DNA of 64,000 nucleotides, taken from positions 248,001-312,000 of the forward strand of contig NZ_CP170547.1 in NCBI RefSeq assembly GCF_042695135.1, given 5' to 3'. Under the pieces are notes generated by a model. That model had not been told where the DNA came from. It made no database searches and saw only the letters and a program-made list of their open reading frames with translations. Both the position numbers and the translations under genes were made by a program. This document shows, in pieces, positions 7,750 to 17,034 of the stretch. The stretch is from Epilithonimonas sp042695135 (GTDB taxonomy: Bacteria; Bacteroidota; Bacteroidia; Flavobacteriales; Weeksellaceae). How positions within the stretch are numbered: the first letter of the stretch is position 1; every line of letters starts with the position of its first letter.

Positions 7750-9144
7750 ATGAGTTTCAGAATCGAAAAAGACACAATGGGCGACGTGCAGGTGCCTGCA
7801 GAGAAATTTTGGGGTGCACAGACGGAGCGTTCCAGAAATAATTTCAAAATCGGGCCGGAAGGAAGTATGCCTCGCGAAATCATAGATGCGTTTGCTTACC
7901 TGAAGAAAGCTGCGGCATTTACGAATGCAGAATTAGGCGTTCTTGATAATGAAAAAAGAGACCTGATCGGAAAAGTTTGTGATGAAATCCTTGAAGGAAA
8001 ATTATACGACCAATTTCCACTCGTGATCTGGCAAACAGGCTCTGGAACGCAATCCAATATGAACGTGAACGAGGTTGTAGCTAATAGATCGCACGTTTTG
8101 AACGGTGGAAATCTTGGCGAGAAAACTTTGGTTCACCCGAATGATGACGTTAACAAATCCCAGTCTTCCAACGACACTTATCCAACGGCAATGCACATCG
8201 CTGCTTACACGAAAGTCGTGAAAGAAACTTTGCCGTCTCTGGAAAAATTGAGAAATACGCTGGACGAAAAAGCGAAAAAGTTTCAAAACATCGTGAAAAT
8301 CGGAAGAACGCACCTGATGGATGCAACGCCTTTGACGCTTGGACAGGAATTTTCCGGTTATGTTGCGCAATTGGATTATGCGAAAAAAGCGATCAACAAT
8401 ACGCTTGACCATTTAAAAGAATTAGCTTTGGGTGGAACTGCAGTTGGAACCGGACTGAATACACCGAAAGGTTATGACGTTTTGGTGGCGAAATATATTG
8501 CAGATTTCACCGGACTTCCTTTTGTTACCGCTCCGAATAAATTCGAGGCTTTGGCAGCACACGACGGCATTGTTGAATCTCACGGTGCTTTGAAACAACT
8601 GGCGGTTTCTCTTTACAAAATTGCTCAGGACATCAGATTATTGGCTTCCGGACCAAGATCCGGAATCGGTGAAATTCATATCCCTGAGAATGAGCCAGGC
8701 TCATCAATTATGCCAGGAAAAGTGAATCCTACTCAAAACGAAGCTTTGACAATGGTTTGCGCGCAAGTTCTTGGAAACGATACGACGATTTCTTTCGCAG
8801 GAACTCAGGGAAATTATGAGCTTAATGTTTTCAAACCAGTAATGGCATATAACTTCTTACAATCTGCACAATTATTAGCTGATGCGATGGTTTCTTTCAA
8901 TGATCATTGTGCGGTTGGAATCGAACCAAACGAACCTAGAATCAAGGAATTGGTTGACAAATCTTTGATGCTGGTTACTGCTCTTAACACACACATCGGT
9001 TACGAAAATGCGGCGAAAATTGCAAAAACTGCTCATAAAAACGGAACAACTTTGAAAGAAGAAGCTGTGAATCTTGGACTTTTGACAGCAGAACAATTCG
9101 ACGAATGGGTGAAACCGGAAGATATGGTTGGAAGCTTGAAATAA
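7750..9144 (+). CDS. fumC: Fumarate hydratase, class II
   Basis: A 464-residue cytosolic TCA-cycle enzyme that interconverts fumarate and L-malate without an iron-sulfur cluster. Family landmarks are all visible: FWGAQTERSRNNF near the N-terminus, SGTQSNMNVNEV, the substrate-binding stretches HPNDDVNKSQSSND and KIGRTHLMDATPLTLGQEF, and the fumarase/aspartase signature GSSIMPGKVNPTQNE, whose Ser is the mobile catalytic residue. The length equals that of E. coli FumC (467). ATG 7750 is the only reasonable start. It is a single gene with a terminator at 9175-9206 and a stem-loop repeat in its leader. Confidence 0.97.
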   Translation: MSFRIEKDTMGDVQVPAEKFWGAQTERSRNNFKIGPEGSMPREIIDAFAYLKKAAAFTNAELGVLDNEKRDLIGKVCDEILEGKLYDQFPLVIWQTGSGTQSNMNVNEVVANRSHVLNGGNLGEKTLVHPNDDVNKSQSSNDTYPTAMHIAAYTKVVKETLPSLEKLRNTLDEKAKKFQNIVKIGRTHLMDATPLTLGQEFSGYVAQLDYAKKAINNTLDHLKELALGGTAVGTGLNTPKGYDVLVAKYIADFTGLPFVTAPNKFEALAAHDGIVESHGALKQLAVSLYKIAQDIRLLASGPRSGIGEIHIPENEPGSSIMPGKVNPTQNEALTMVCAQVLGNDTTISFAGTQGNYELNVFKPVMAYNFLQSAQLLADAMVSFNDHCAVGIEPNEPRIKELVDKSLMLVTALNTHIGYENAAKIAKTAHKNGTTLKEEAVNLGLLTAEQFDEWVKPEDMVGSLK

Positions 9145-9174
9145 ATTATAAACTTAAAATCTTTATGCATACAA

Positions 9175-9206
9175 AAACTCCAGAGAACTTCTTTGGAGTT
9201 TTTTAT
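9175..9206 (+). terminator. fumC terminator
   Basis: Stem AAACTCCA / TTGGAGTTT followed by TTTTTAT, about 30 bp past the fumC stop. Confidence 0.7.
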
Positions 9207-9218
9207 ATCAGAAAGTTT

Positions 9219-9283
9219 CGCTCCTACGGAGCTCAAATCCATAATTGCTGTTTTTGCTACAAACGTTACGCTCCTACGGAGCT
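9219..9283. repeat. Two direct copies of the palindrome CGCTCCTACGGAGCT
   Basis: Identical 15-bp units at 9219-9233 and 9269-9283, exactly 50 bp apart. Each is a hairpin GCTCC-TAC-GGAGC. The second copy runs into TTTTT. They lie between fumC and the convergent ABC gene. Confidence 0.7.
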
Positions 9284-9306
9284 TTTTAAAACTTTATTTT
9301 AGGATC

Positions 9307-10017
9307 TTAAACAACAGAAACCTGATCTGCAAAATATTGCTCAAGATCTCTTAGCGTTTCCGGAGAAGTTTCAATATCTCTTACCAATTCACCTTTGTTG
9401 ATGACCACAATTCTTTCACAGACTTCGGTGGTGTGAGCCAAATCGTGGCTGGAAATTAGAAATGTGGAATCGGAATTCTTTGACCAGTCTCTAATTAAAT
9501 TTTTGAGTTTGATCTGTGTTGAAGGATCCAGGTTGGCAAATGGCTCATCAAGGATGATGATCTGAGGCGTTCCAATTAACGCGCCGATGATCCCGACCTT
9601 TTTCATATTTCCTTTGGAAAGGTCGCGGATGTATTTTTTGGCGTTCAGGATTTCGCCGTTGAAGAAATCGTTGAAGTTTTTCAGGAATTCGTCCACGTTG
9701 GCTTTGGTTTGTCCCCGCAATTCGCCGAGGAAATAGAAATATTCTTCGGGCGTGAGATATCCGATTAGAAAAGTCTCATCAATAAAAGCACCGACTTTAT
9801 TTTTCCAGTTTTCGGACTCATTGACTTTTTCTTGCTCTATGGAAACGAAACCGGAAGTCGGTTCTATCAAATCTAAAATTAAACTGAACAGAGTGGTTTT
9901 CCCTGCACCGTTGTTCCCAACCAGGCCAATGGTTTGACCTTTCTGAAAATCAAGATTTTCGATGCTTAATACTTTTTTGTTTTCGTAAACTTTGGAGAGG
10001 TTATTTATTGTGATCAT
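9307..10017 (-). CDS. ABC transporter ATP-binding protein
   Basis: A 236-residue ATPase subunit. Walker A is GLVGNNGAGKTTLF, the signature loop is DLSKGNMKKVGII (LSKGN in place of LSGGQ, common in exporter-type ATPases), Walker B is QIIILDEPFANLD, and the switch His lies in FLISSHDLAHTT. It follows the membrane gene at 10057-11520 by 39 bp on the same strand, forming a two-gene ATPase/permease unit. This arrangement with a DUF5687 protein is typical of Bacteroidota; the substrate is unknown. ATG 10017 gives the expected first strand MITINNLSKVYE. Confidence 0.9.
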   Translation of the reverse strand: MITINNLSKVYENKKVLSIENLDFQKGQTIGLVGNNGAGKTTLFSLILDLIEPTSGFVSIEQEKVNESENWKNKVGAFIDETFLIGYLTPEEYFYFLGELRGQTKANVDEFLKNFNDFFNGEILNAKKYIRDLSKGNMKKVGIIGALIGTPQIIILDEPFANLDPSTQIKLKNLIRDWSKNSDSTFLISSHDLAHTTEVCERIVVINKGELVRDIETSPETLRDLEQYFADQVSVV

Positions 10018-10056
10018 TTTTTTTAGAGATTAGAAGTGAGAGTTTAGATGTTAGAT

Positions 10057-11520
10057 TTAATTTCCTTTGAAGGCTTTGATGGTGGAATATTTTTCCTTTT
10101 TGTAAAGTTTGACAATGAAATCAAAGAATTTTTCTCTGAAAACAAAGCCAATCAATCCCAAAGCAGCCAGGCTCGCAACCGCGGCTGCCGTTCCGAAGAA
10201 GTATTTTGTTCCTGCGAAAACAGCCATTGGCAAAAGCATTTGTGGCATAATCAGCAAGATGTTTTTGAAACTAAAATTGTTTTTCTTACCTAAAGATTTT
10301 CCCCTGGAATTAAGATCGACAGGATTTTTATTGAAAGCTCCAGATAGCAGAACAATCTGGGAGTTGACCCCGATATTATAAAGTCCACCGGCGAGAAATG
10401 TAAAATATAATTCCCAGCTTACAAACGCATAAGCCACCGCCAAAACCATACTCACGCCAACTGCGCTGACTATTAGCCACCATTTTGCCTTCAGATATTC
10501 TTTGTAAGGCACATTCAAAGTCATCATCAATGGATAGTAAGAACTGTCGAACGACGGCACTCTCTGCCCGAACATAAACAAGAATCCGCCAGTCACAAAA
10601 AGCCCCATAAACAGTTGCATATAAGCGGTTTTGTAAGTCGGGGAACTGAATAAAAGCAATCCGTAAAACAAGAACAAGAAACTTCCCAAAGCGATCGATT
10701 TTGCAGCTTTGCTACGTTTGATCATTCTAATGTCATTATTGATGAATGTTCCGAGGACGCCATATTTATTAAGGAATTGGATGCTTTCTGTCTTGCCAAC
10801 TTCCTGTTTCATTTCCAAACCTTTGTCAAGGTAAAAATTTTCTTTGATGAATTTTTTAACAATGAAGAATCCTGTTAACATTAATATTATTGGAATAATA
10901 ATCGTCCACCAATGATGATAAAATTTAATAAAAACCGATTCCGAAAACGATGATAAAGAAATGATCTTGTAATAGTCTAAGCCTATAAACGCCATCAAAA
11001 GTGCACCTATGATCCAGACAACCAAATCTTTTCCATTGAGAAGAATGTTAAGAAAATTGCTGCAGAAACTTAAAATGATAATCGAAAATATCCAGGCAAA
11101 ACTTCCCACAACAGAATGGTCGTTGTAAAGCAAAATCCCTAAAAGCGGAATATAAATGAAAAGCCCGCCCCAACTGAAAAACGATGAAAAGGTTTTCCCA
11201 ATCATATAATTGACGAGCGCGTTTTTTCTGATGTTCATCGTCAGAAAAGGTTTGATATTCTGAGTTGGCATCTGTTGGAAAAAATATCTGAGGAAAAGAT
11301 CGGCTACTAACCAGTAAATTAAATACCCGCTGATGAAAGAAACCGGATCAATATGCAATTCTTTCTTTGGGAAATAATAAGCTCCGAAAGCGATAAAGAC
11401 AAACATTGCCAAAAAATACAACATTCCCAAAAGCTGGAAAATCTTGACAACGATATTAGCCGCCAAAGAACTGGATCTGAAAAAACTTTTGAATTCTAGC
11501 TTGATAAACCGTTGTAGCAT
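10057..11520 (-). CDS. DUF5687-family membrane protein, putative ABC permease
   Basis: A 487-residue integral membrane protein with about 10-12 hydrophobic helices (for example LLGMLYFLAMFVFIAFGAYY and FVTGGFLFMFGQRVPSF). The N-terminus MLQRFIKLEFKSFFRSSS is the amphipathic entry segment usual in DUF5687 proteins. It is the upstream partner of the ABC ATPase and is most likely its membrane-spanning domain. No periplasmic binding protein is present, which favours an exporter or lipid-handling role; the substrate cannot be inferred. It has its own ATG at 11520 and sits divergent from dnaB. Confidence 0.85.
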   Translation of the reverse strand: MLQRFIKLEFKSFFRSSSLAANIVVKIFQLLGMLYFLAMFVFIAFGAYYFPKKELHIDPVSFISGYLIYWLVADLFLRYFFQQMPTQNIKPFLTMNIRKNALVNYMIGKTFSSFFSWGGLFIYIPLLGILLYNDHSVVGSFAWIFSIIILSFCSNFLNILLNGKDLVVWIIGALLMAFIGLDYYKIISLSSFSESVFIKFYHHWWTIIIPIILMLTGFFIVKKFIKENFYLDKGLEMKQEVGKTESIQFLNKYGVLGTFINNDIRMIKRSKAAKSIALGSFLFLFYGLLLFSSPTYKTAYMQLFMGLFVTGGFLFMFGQRVPSFDSSYYPLMMTLNVPYKEYLKAKWWLIVSAVGVSMVLAVAYAFVSWELYFTFLAGGLYNIGVNSQIVLLSGAFNKNPVDLNSRGKSLGKKNNFSFKNILLIMPQMLLPMAVFAGTKYFFGTAAAVASLAALGLIGFVFREKFFDFIVKLYKKEKYSTIKAFKGN

Positions 11521-11719
11521 AAGAGGATATTTTGGTTAAATTTAAGGAAATTTAGAATTTGATAATGTTTCTATGTATTAAGTTCAATTTTTCTTTGAAA
11601 TGTTACAGAAAATCTAAGAATATTAATTTACTAACAATAAGATTCTTTTGAATAAAGGATTTCTATTAATTGTTAATAATTTTGTTAGCATCTTGATTCT
11701 GTCAAAATTCTAAAAAAAC

Positions 11720-11727
11720 TATCTTTG
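11720..11727 (+). promoter_or_regulatory. dnaB -7 box, nearly touching the start codon
   Basis: TATCTTTG is a perfect -7 match and ends only 4 nt before the dnaB ATG at 11732. The mRNA should be leaderless or start within a few nucleotides of the ATG. The -33 element is weak. Confidence 0.55.
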
Positions 11728-11731
11728 TAGA

Positions 11732-13306
11732 ATGGCACAGAAGGATACATTATCATCTCTTACGCATGGTAATTTTGCAAAGGAACTCTCTATTTCGGAT
11801 GGCAAAATGCCGCCAAATGCATTAGATTTTGAAAAATTAGTGATCGGAACTTTTCTTATTGACAGAAAAGGGCTCGACCATTCTATAGACTTATTGACAG
11901 CGGAAGTTTTCTACGACCCAAGACATCAAACGATTTTTGCAGCAATCTTAAAATTGTATGAAAGCAATTCTCCTATTGACCTTATGACTGTCATTCAGGA
12001 ACTTAAAAGAACTGAAAAACTGAATCTTGGCGGTGGCGACCATTACATCATTGACTTGACGATGGGCGTCAGTTCATCTGCTCACATCGAATATCACGTT
12101 AGAGTAATTCTTGAAAAATATATTCTTCGTTCATTAATCAACGTTTCTGCAAATGTGATCGACAGTTCTTACAAAGAAACGACCGATGTTTTTGAATTGC
12201 TCGATAAAGCAGAACAATCGTTCTTCGAAATTACCAACGGAACCATCAAGAAAGGTTTTGACACCGCTAATTCATTGGTAAAAGAAGCGATAGACAAGAT
12301 CAAATCTCTTAAAGATAAAGAAGGTCTGTCCGGTATTCCGTCAGGATTTTCTGCTTTGGACAAAGAAACCGGAGGCTGGCAAAACTCAGATCTTATCATC
12401 ATTGCGGCAAGACCGGCGATGGGGAAAACAGCCTTTATCTTATCAATGGCGAGAAACATTTGTGTGGATCATCAGATTCCGATGGCGCTATTCTCTCTGG
12501 AGATGGCCTCTGTTCAGTTGATTACAAGAATGATCTCTTCCGAAACCGGAATTTCATCAGAGAAATTGAGAAAAGGACAAATGGCAGATGAAGAGTGGCA
12601 AAGACTGTTTACGAACGTTTCTGCTCTGGAAAATGCGCCGCTTTATATCGACGAAACACCTTCACTTTCCATCTTTGATTTCCGTGCGAAATGCCGACGA
12701 CTGGTAATGCAGCACGGTGTAAAGATCATTATGGTCGATTACCTTCAGCTGATGACTGCCAACTCCGGAAAAGGTGCGGGAAACCGTGAGCAGGAAATTG
12801 CGATGATCTCCAGATCTTTGAAGGCCATTGCAAAAGAACTTAACGTGCCTGTGATTGCACTTTCCCAGTTATCCAGAAGTGTGGAAACACGTCCGGGGAA
12901 ACGTCCAATGCTTTCTGATCTCCGTGAATCCGGAGCCATTGAGCAGGATGCGGATATCGTTTCCTTCATCTTCCGCCCGGAATATTATAAGATCGCAGTT
13001 TGGGATAATGATGAGGAAGGTGCAGAAACAAGTACAGAAAACCAAGCTGAGATCATTATTGCAAAACACAGAAATGGTGCTACAGCAGACGTCCGACTGG
13101 CTTTCCACAAGAACATCGGTAAGTTTGCAGATCTCGGAACCAATTACGAATACACGCCTTCCAACTTCGGGCAGAAAGATGAACCTTCAGGTTTTGACAG
13201 AATTACGATCACGAGTGATCCACATTCTGCTTTTGGAATTCCGAACAACAATCAGGTGTCCGGCTCTGCGATGAATGATGATGACGATGACAGCATGCCT
13301 TTCTAA
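11732..13306 (+). CDS. dnaB: Replicative DNA helicase DnaB
   Basis: A 524-residue hexameric replication-fork helicase. The N-terminal domain begins near LDFEKLVIGTFL, followed by a linker and the RecA-like ATPase core. Walker A is ARPAMGKT at residues 226-233, Walker B ends in IIMVDYLQLM, and the conserved ALSQLSRSVETRPGKRPMLSDLRESGAIEQDAD block carries the arginine finger region. The acidic tail (DDDDDSMPF) is usual in this group. No intein interrupts the P-loop. It is followed by rnhA in the same reading frame after a single stop codon and nine bases, suggesting co-transcription of two replication-linked genes. Confidence 0.97.
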   Translation: MAQKDTLSSLTHGNFAKELSISDGKMPPNALDFEKLVIGTFLIDRKGLDHSIDLLTAEVFYDPRHQTIFAAILKLYESNSPIDLMTVIQELKRTEKLNLGGGDHYIIDLTMGVSSSAHIEYHVRVILEKYILRSLINVSANVIDSSYKETTDVFELLDKAEQSFFEITNGTIKKGFDTANSLVKEAIDKIKSLKDKEGLSGIPSGFSALDKETGGWQNSDLIIIAARPAMGKTAFILSMARNICVDHQIPMALFSLEMASVQLITRMISSETGISSEKLRKGQMADEEWQRLFTNVSALENAPLYIDETPSLSIFDFRAKCRRLVMQHGVKIIMVDYLQLMTANSGKGAGNREQEIAMISRSLKAIAKELNVPVIALSQLSRSVETRPGKRPMLSDLRESGAIEQDADIVSFIFRPEYYKIAVWDNDEEGAETSTENQAEIIIAKHRNGATADVRLAFHKNIGKFADLGTNYEYTPSNFGQKDEPSGFDRITITSDPHSAFGIPNNNQVSGSAMNDDDDDSMPF

Positions 13307-13315
13307 TTTTTTGTT

Positions 13316-13798
13316 TTGAGTTTAAAAGTCGAAATCTTTACAGACGGCGCCTGCAGCGGAAATCCCGGACCAGGCGGTTACGGCATCCTGATGCGTGTCC
13401 CCGAAAAAAAATATCAGAAAACCTACTCCAAAGGCTTCCGGAAAACCACCAACAACCGTATGGAACTGATGGCAGTAATTGTTGCATTAAGCAATCTAAG
13501 AACTTCTGACAATGAGGTACACATCTTCACCGACAGCAAATATGTTGCAGACGCCATCAATCAAAAATGGATCTATGGCTGGATCAAACGTGGTTGGAAA
13601 AATGTGAAAAACCCCGACCTTTGGAAAGAATTTTACACTTTGTATCAACTTCACAATCCAAAATTCCATTGGATCAAAGGCCACGCCGGACATCCTGAAA
13701 ATGAGATTTGTGATCAATTGGCTGTTGCCGCAGCGAAGTCTGGGAAATTGGACATTGATACTTTTTTCGAGAATCAGAATGAAGGCGGATTGTTTTAA
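13316..13798 (+). CDS. rnhA: Ribonuclease HI, apparent TTG start
   Basis: A 160-residue enzyme that cleaves RNA in RNA-DNA hybrids. The first strand VEIFTDGACSGNPGPGGYG carries the first catalytic Asp; NNRMELMAVI (Glu), VHIFTDSKYVADAI (Asp), WIKGHAGHPENEICDQLA (His and Asp) complete the DEDD set plus the basic handle KRGWKN. No ATG exists between the dnaB stop and the first catalytic residue. Starting at TTG 13316 places the first catalytic residue exactly at D10, as in E. coli RNase HI, so TTG is the likely start. It lies 9 bp after, and in frame with, dnaB. Confidence 0.93.
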   Translation: MSLKVEIFTDGACSGNPGPGGYGILMRVPEKKYQKTYSKGFRKTTNNRMELMAVIVALSNLRTSDNEVHIFTDSKYVADAINQKWIYGWIKRGWKNVKNPDLWKEFYTLYQLHNPKFHWIKGHAGHPENEICDQLAVAAAKSGKLDIDTFFENQNEGGLF

Positions 13799-13919
13799 GT
13801 TATGCCGTTCTAGTGTTGTTTTTCAAATTTATCACACTACATTTCATCAGACGGGAAGCTACTCACAACAAAATGAGAAGCTACTCATGATGGATCTGGA
13901 AGCATCATATTATATCAAA

Positions 13920-14306
13920 TCAAGCTTTCTTTCTGAAATTTATTCCTTTGAGGGCTTCCAAAATACGTTTACCAGGACGGTAGATTGTCTTTACACTTTT
14001 GATATTTGCCGCTGTAAAATCTTCTTCATTGTCCACACCTTCCGTGGATAATGACGGATAGAAACTTCCCAAGACATCGAGACGGATGATTTTTCCATTG
14101 GTAATTTCTTCCTTGATCACATTTTCCAAAGAGACAATGATTCCCCGTATATCTGGTTCGGAAAAGGAGGAAAACTTTTCAATCTTTTTGACCAGATCAT
14201 CTAACGTTAACTCTTCATCCAAAACAGCATTCGCATACCATTTCTTCACTCCGCCACCTGCAACACCTGGTTGTGGCTTTTGATATAATTTGTAATGTAT
14301 GGACAT
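13920..14306 (-). CDS. HU-like DNA-binding protein
   Basis: A 128-residue protein with a Bacteroidota HU-type fold: TLDDLVKKIEKFSSFSEPDI and IIVSLENVIKEEITNGKII match the helical dimerisation half, RLDVLGSFYPSL the saddle strand and IYRPGKRILEAL the C-terminal part. The N-terminal extension (IHYKLYQKPQPGVAGGG) is typical of the longer HU-related group rather than canonical HU. It probably shapes the nucleoid or a specific DNA site; no partner is evident. ATG 14306 is well supported. The 120 bp between rnhA and this gene contain a short direct repeat (GAAGCTACTCA twice) and no terminator I could find. Confidence 0.75.
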   Translation of the reverse strand: MSIHYKLYQKPQPGVAGGGVKKWYANAVLDEELTLDDLVKKIEKFSSFSEPDIRGIIVSLENVIKEEITNGKIIRLDVLGSFYPSLSTEGVDNEEDFTAANIKSVKTIYRPGKRILEALKGINFRKKA

Positions 14307-14340
14307 AATAGAAATATGTAAGGCTATTATTTAATAAGAT

Positions 14341-15873
14341 TTAAACACTCCAAAAATCACGATCGAGGCTTCTGTATTGTATCGCCTCCGAAATATGATC
14401 GCCTTGGATATTTTCAGAATTTTCCAGATCGGCAATCGTTCTCGCAACTTTCAGAATTCTACTGTAGGCTCTTGCGGAAAGATTGAGTTTCAGCATGGCA
14501 GCTTTTATTAATAACTGAGAATACTCGTCCAGTTCGCAATGTTTTTCCATTTCTTTTGATCCCATTTGGGCATTATAGCTGATGTCGGAATCTTTATATC
14601 TCTCATTCTGAATATCTCTTGCTTTATTGACACGGGCTCTAATGCTTGCGCTGCTTTCACCTTTTTTCTTTTCCGTCAGTTGCTCATATTCTACCTTCGA
14701 AACTTCGATGTGAATATCGATTCTGTCCAAAAGTGGTCCGGATAATTTGTTCATATAGCGCTGCATTTCCATTGTAGATGAAGTATTGTTGGGATCATCG
14801 GGGAAGTAGCCGCTTGGACTCGGGTTCATACTTGCGACAAGCATAAAACTTGCCGGATATTCTATGGTGAATTTAGCCCGAGAAATGGTAACGACTCTGT
14901 CTTCCAACGGCTGTCTCATCACCTCCAATACAGTTCTTTTGAATTCGGGCATCTCATCAAGAAAAAGAACACCGTTGTGAGCGAGGGAAATCTCACCTGG
15001 CTGAGGATAACTGCCACCTCCGACCAATGCGACATCCGAAATCGTATGGTGTGGCGCACGAAAGGGTCTGATTGTTATTAATGAAGTTTCGGCACCCATT
15101 TTACCTGCCACCGAATGGATCTTTGTGGTTTCTAAAGATTCTTTGAGACTGAGTGTCGGCAAAATACTTGGCAACCGTTTGGCGATCATTGTTTTTCCGC
15201 TTCCGGGAGAACCAATCAGGATAATATTATGACCGCCAGCTGCGGCAACTTCCATGGCCCGTTTGGTTGCTTCCTGACCTTTAACCTCATCAAAATCAAA
15301 TGGGAAGTTATCTATCTTATCCTGAAATTCTTTTCTGGTATCGATCTCAAATTTTTCTAACTCACCGTCTTCATTAAAGAAATCTATGATCTCCTTGATA
15401 TTGTCAATCCCATAAACATCTAATTGATTTACGATTGCGGCTTCTCTTGCATTTTTTTTCGGAAGAATGATGCCTTTGAAACCATCTTCTCTCGCTTTTA
15501 TTGCAATTGGCAAAACACCTCTTATGGGTTGCAAACTACCATCAAGAGACAGTTCTCCCATAATAATATAGTCGCTGATAGTTTCATATTTGATCAGATC
15601 AGAAGCGGCTAAAATCCCTAAAGCAAGACTCAGATCATAAGCCGCACCTTCTTTCCGGAGATCGGCCGGAGCCATATTGATGGTAATCTTCTTCCCCGGA
15701 ATTTTGAATCCGGAATTTTTAAGTGCTGCGGAAATCCGGTAGCTGCTTTCTTTGATAGCATTATCAGGAAGACCAACAAGATGATAGCCTACGCCCTGAT
15801 CGACATTAACTTCTATGGTAATAATCTGTGCAGAAACGCCGTGGATAGCTGCACCGTAAATTTTGACAAGCAT
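14341..15873 (-). CDS. YifB/ComM-family Mg-chelatase-like AAA+ ATPase
   Basis: A 510-residue protein. The N-terminal domain (residues about 1-180) has the Lon-protease-like ChlI fold (GLPDNAIKESSYRISAAL, MAPADLRKEGAAYDLSLALGIL). The AAA+ module has Walker A GSPGSGKTMIAKRLP, Walker B VLFLDEMPEF and sensor MLVASMNPSPSGYF, then a C-terminal Mg_chelatase_C helix bundle (LNLSARAYSRILKVARTIADLE). In Proteobacteria the ComM homologue is a branch-migration helicase that acts during natural transformation; the role here is inferred by homology. It lies downstream of manC but is separated from it by a terminator. Confidence 0.92.
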   Translation of the reverse strand: MLVKIYGAAIHGVSAQIITIEVNVDQGVGYHLVGLPDNAIKESSYRISAALKNSGFKIPGKKITINMAPADLRKEGAAYDLSLALGILAASDLIKYETISDYIIMGELSLDGSLQPIRGVLPIAIKAREDGFKGIILPKKNAREAAIVNQLDVYGIDNIKEIIDFFNEDGELEKFEIDTRKEFQDKIDNFPFDFDEVKGQEATKRAMEVAAAGGHNIILIGSPGSGKTMIAKRLPSILPTLSLKESLETTKIHSVAGKMGAETSLITIRPFRAPHHTISDVALVGGGSYPQPGEISLAHNGVLFLDEMPEFKRTVLEVMRQPLEDRVVTISRAKFTIEYPASFMLVASMNPSPSGYFPDDPNNTSSTMEMQRYMNKLSGPLLDRIDIHIEVSKVEYEQLTEKKKGESSASIRARVNKARDIQNERYKDSDISYNAQMGSKEMEKHCELDEYSQLLIKAAMLKLNLSARAYSRILKVARTIADLENSENIQGDHISEAIQYRSLDRDFWSV

Positions 15874-15890
15874 TTGTGTTTTGTTTTGTC

Positions 15891-15928
15891 AAAAATAAAA
15901 AAAACTCTTTGATGTAAACCAAAGAGTT
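15891..15928 (-). terminator. manC terminator
   Basis: Stem AACTCTTTG / CAAAGAGTT; read on the minus strand it is followed by a long T-rich tract. It lies between manC and yifB. Confidence 0.75.
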
Positions 15929-15954
15929 AAATGTTTTTTAAAGAATTAATTATA

Positions 15955-17034
15955 TTATATAAATCGTTCTCCTTTTTTCAGGTTTTTCAGATCCAGAACA
16001 TAGTCTTTAATGAGTTGATCATTGTCCCTTGGACAGATAAGCAATGCTTTTTCTGTATCCACAATAATATAATTTTTTAAACCATCTATCACTGCTGCTT
16101 TGTTTTGGTTTTTGATCCTGATCACATTACCATTGGAGTTATAAGTCAGAACATTTTTCGAACTTATGGCGTTGTTATCATCGTTCTTATTTGCATTGGC
16201 ATAAACCGAAGACCACGTTCCCAAATCACTCCAGCCAAGATTAGCCGGGATAACATACACGTTATTTGCTTTTTCTAAAATTCCGTTGTCAATAGATATT
16301 TTGCTGACAGTTGGATAAATCTGGTCTATGCATTCCTTTTCTGCTGCACAGTTGAACTCACAGTTGTTAAACTGATTTGTCATTTCCGGAAGGTACTTTT
16401 TAAACGCAGCAAGAATACTTTTTGTACTCCATATAAAAATACCGGCATTCCAGAGAAAATCACCAGATTCGATAAAGCTTTTTGCAATGTCAAGGTCTGG
16501 TTTTTCCGTAAATGTTTTTACTTTGGAATAGTCCTCATTATTTTCCTGAATAAACTGAATATAACCATAACCTGTATCCGGTCTGGATGGTGTAATCCCC
16601 AGTGTAACCAGATAATCATTGTTTGAAGTAATCTCAAAAGCTAATTCTACTTTCTCCAGAAACGCCTTTTCTTTCAGGATCAGATGGTCGGCAGGCATTA
16701 CAATAATATTGGCATTTGGATTTACATTTTCAATCTTTTTAGCCATATACAGATTGCAGGCAGAAGTATTTTTCATTGCAGGCTCTCCTACAATATTTTC
16801 AACTGGAATTTCTGGCAATTGCTGTTGGCTGAGTCCTACATATTCCTGATTCGTAATAACATATATATTTTCTGTCGGGATTAATTGACTGATTCTGTCA
16901 AAGGTCTGCTGGATCATTGTTCTCCCGGTTCCTAGGATATCGTGAAATTGTTTTGGTAATTTCTGAGTACTCATTGGCCAGAATCGGCTTCCGATTCCAC
17001 CGGCCATTATTACACAGTAGTTATTTTTGTTCAT
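15955..17034 (-). CDS. manC: Mannose-1-phosphate guanylyltransferase
   Basis: A 359-residue nucleotidyltransferase that makes GDP-mannose from mannose-1-phosphate and GTP for glycan synthesis. The N-terminal pyrophosphorylase signature is MAGGIGSRFWPMSTQKLPKQF; VMPADHLI, FTEKPDL and FLWNAGIFIW follow in the usual order, and NLGWSDLGTW closes the sugar-binding part. There is no fused phosphomannose isomerase domain, so it is the short monofunctional form. Its ATG overlaps the end of the SprT-like gene by 14 bp, suggesting translational coupling. Confidence 0.93.
   Translation of the reverse strand: MNKNNYCVIMAGGIGSRFWPMSTQKLPKQFHDILGTGRTMIQQTFDRISQLIPTENIYVITNQEYVGLSQQQLPEIPVENIVGEPAMKNTSACNLYMAKKIENVNPNANIIVMPADHLILKEKAFLEKVELAFEITSNNDYLVTLGITPSRPDTGYGYIQFIQENNEDYSKVKTFTEKPDLDIAKSFIESGDFLWNAGIFIWSTKSILAAFKKYLPEMTNQFNNCEFNCAAEKECIDQIYPTVSKISIDNGILEKANNVYVIPANLGWSDLGTWSSVYANANKNDDNNAISSKNVLTYNSNGNVIRIKNQNKAAVIDGLKNYIIVDTEKALLICPRDNDQLIKDYVLDLKNLKKGERFI

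Noticed and set aside
13807..13919. Attachment site marked by the direct repeat GAAGCTACTCA
   Set aside because: The two copies are only about 27 bp apart with no integrase or tRNA nearby.
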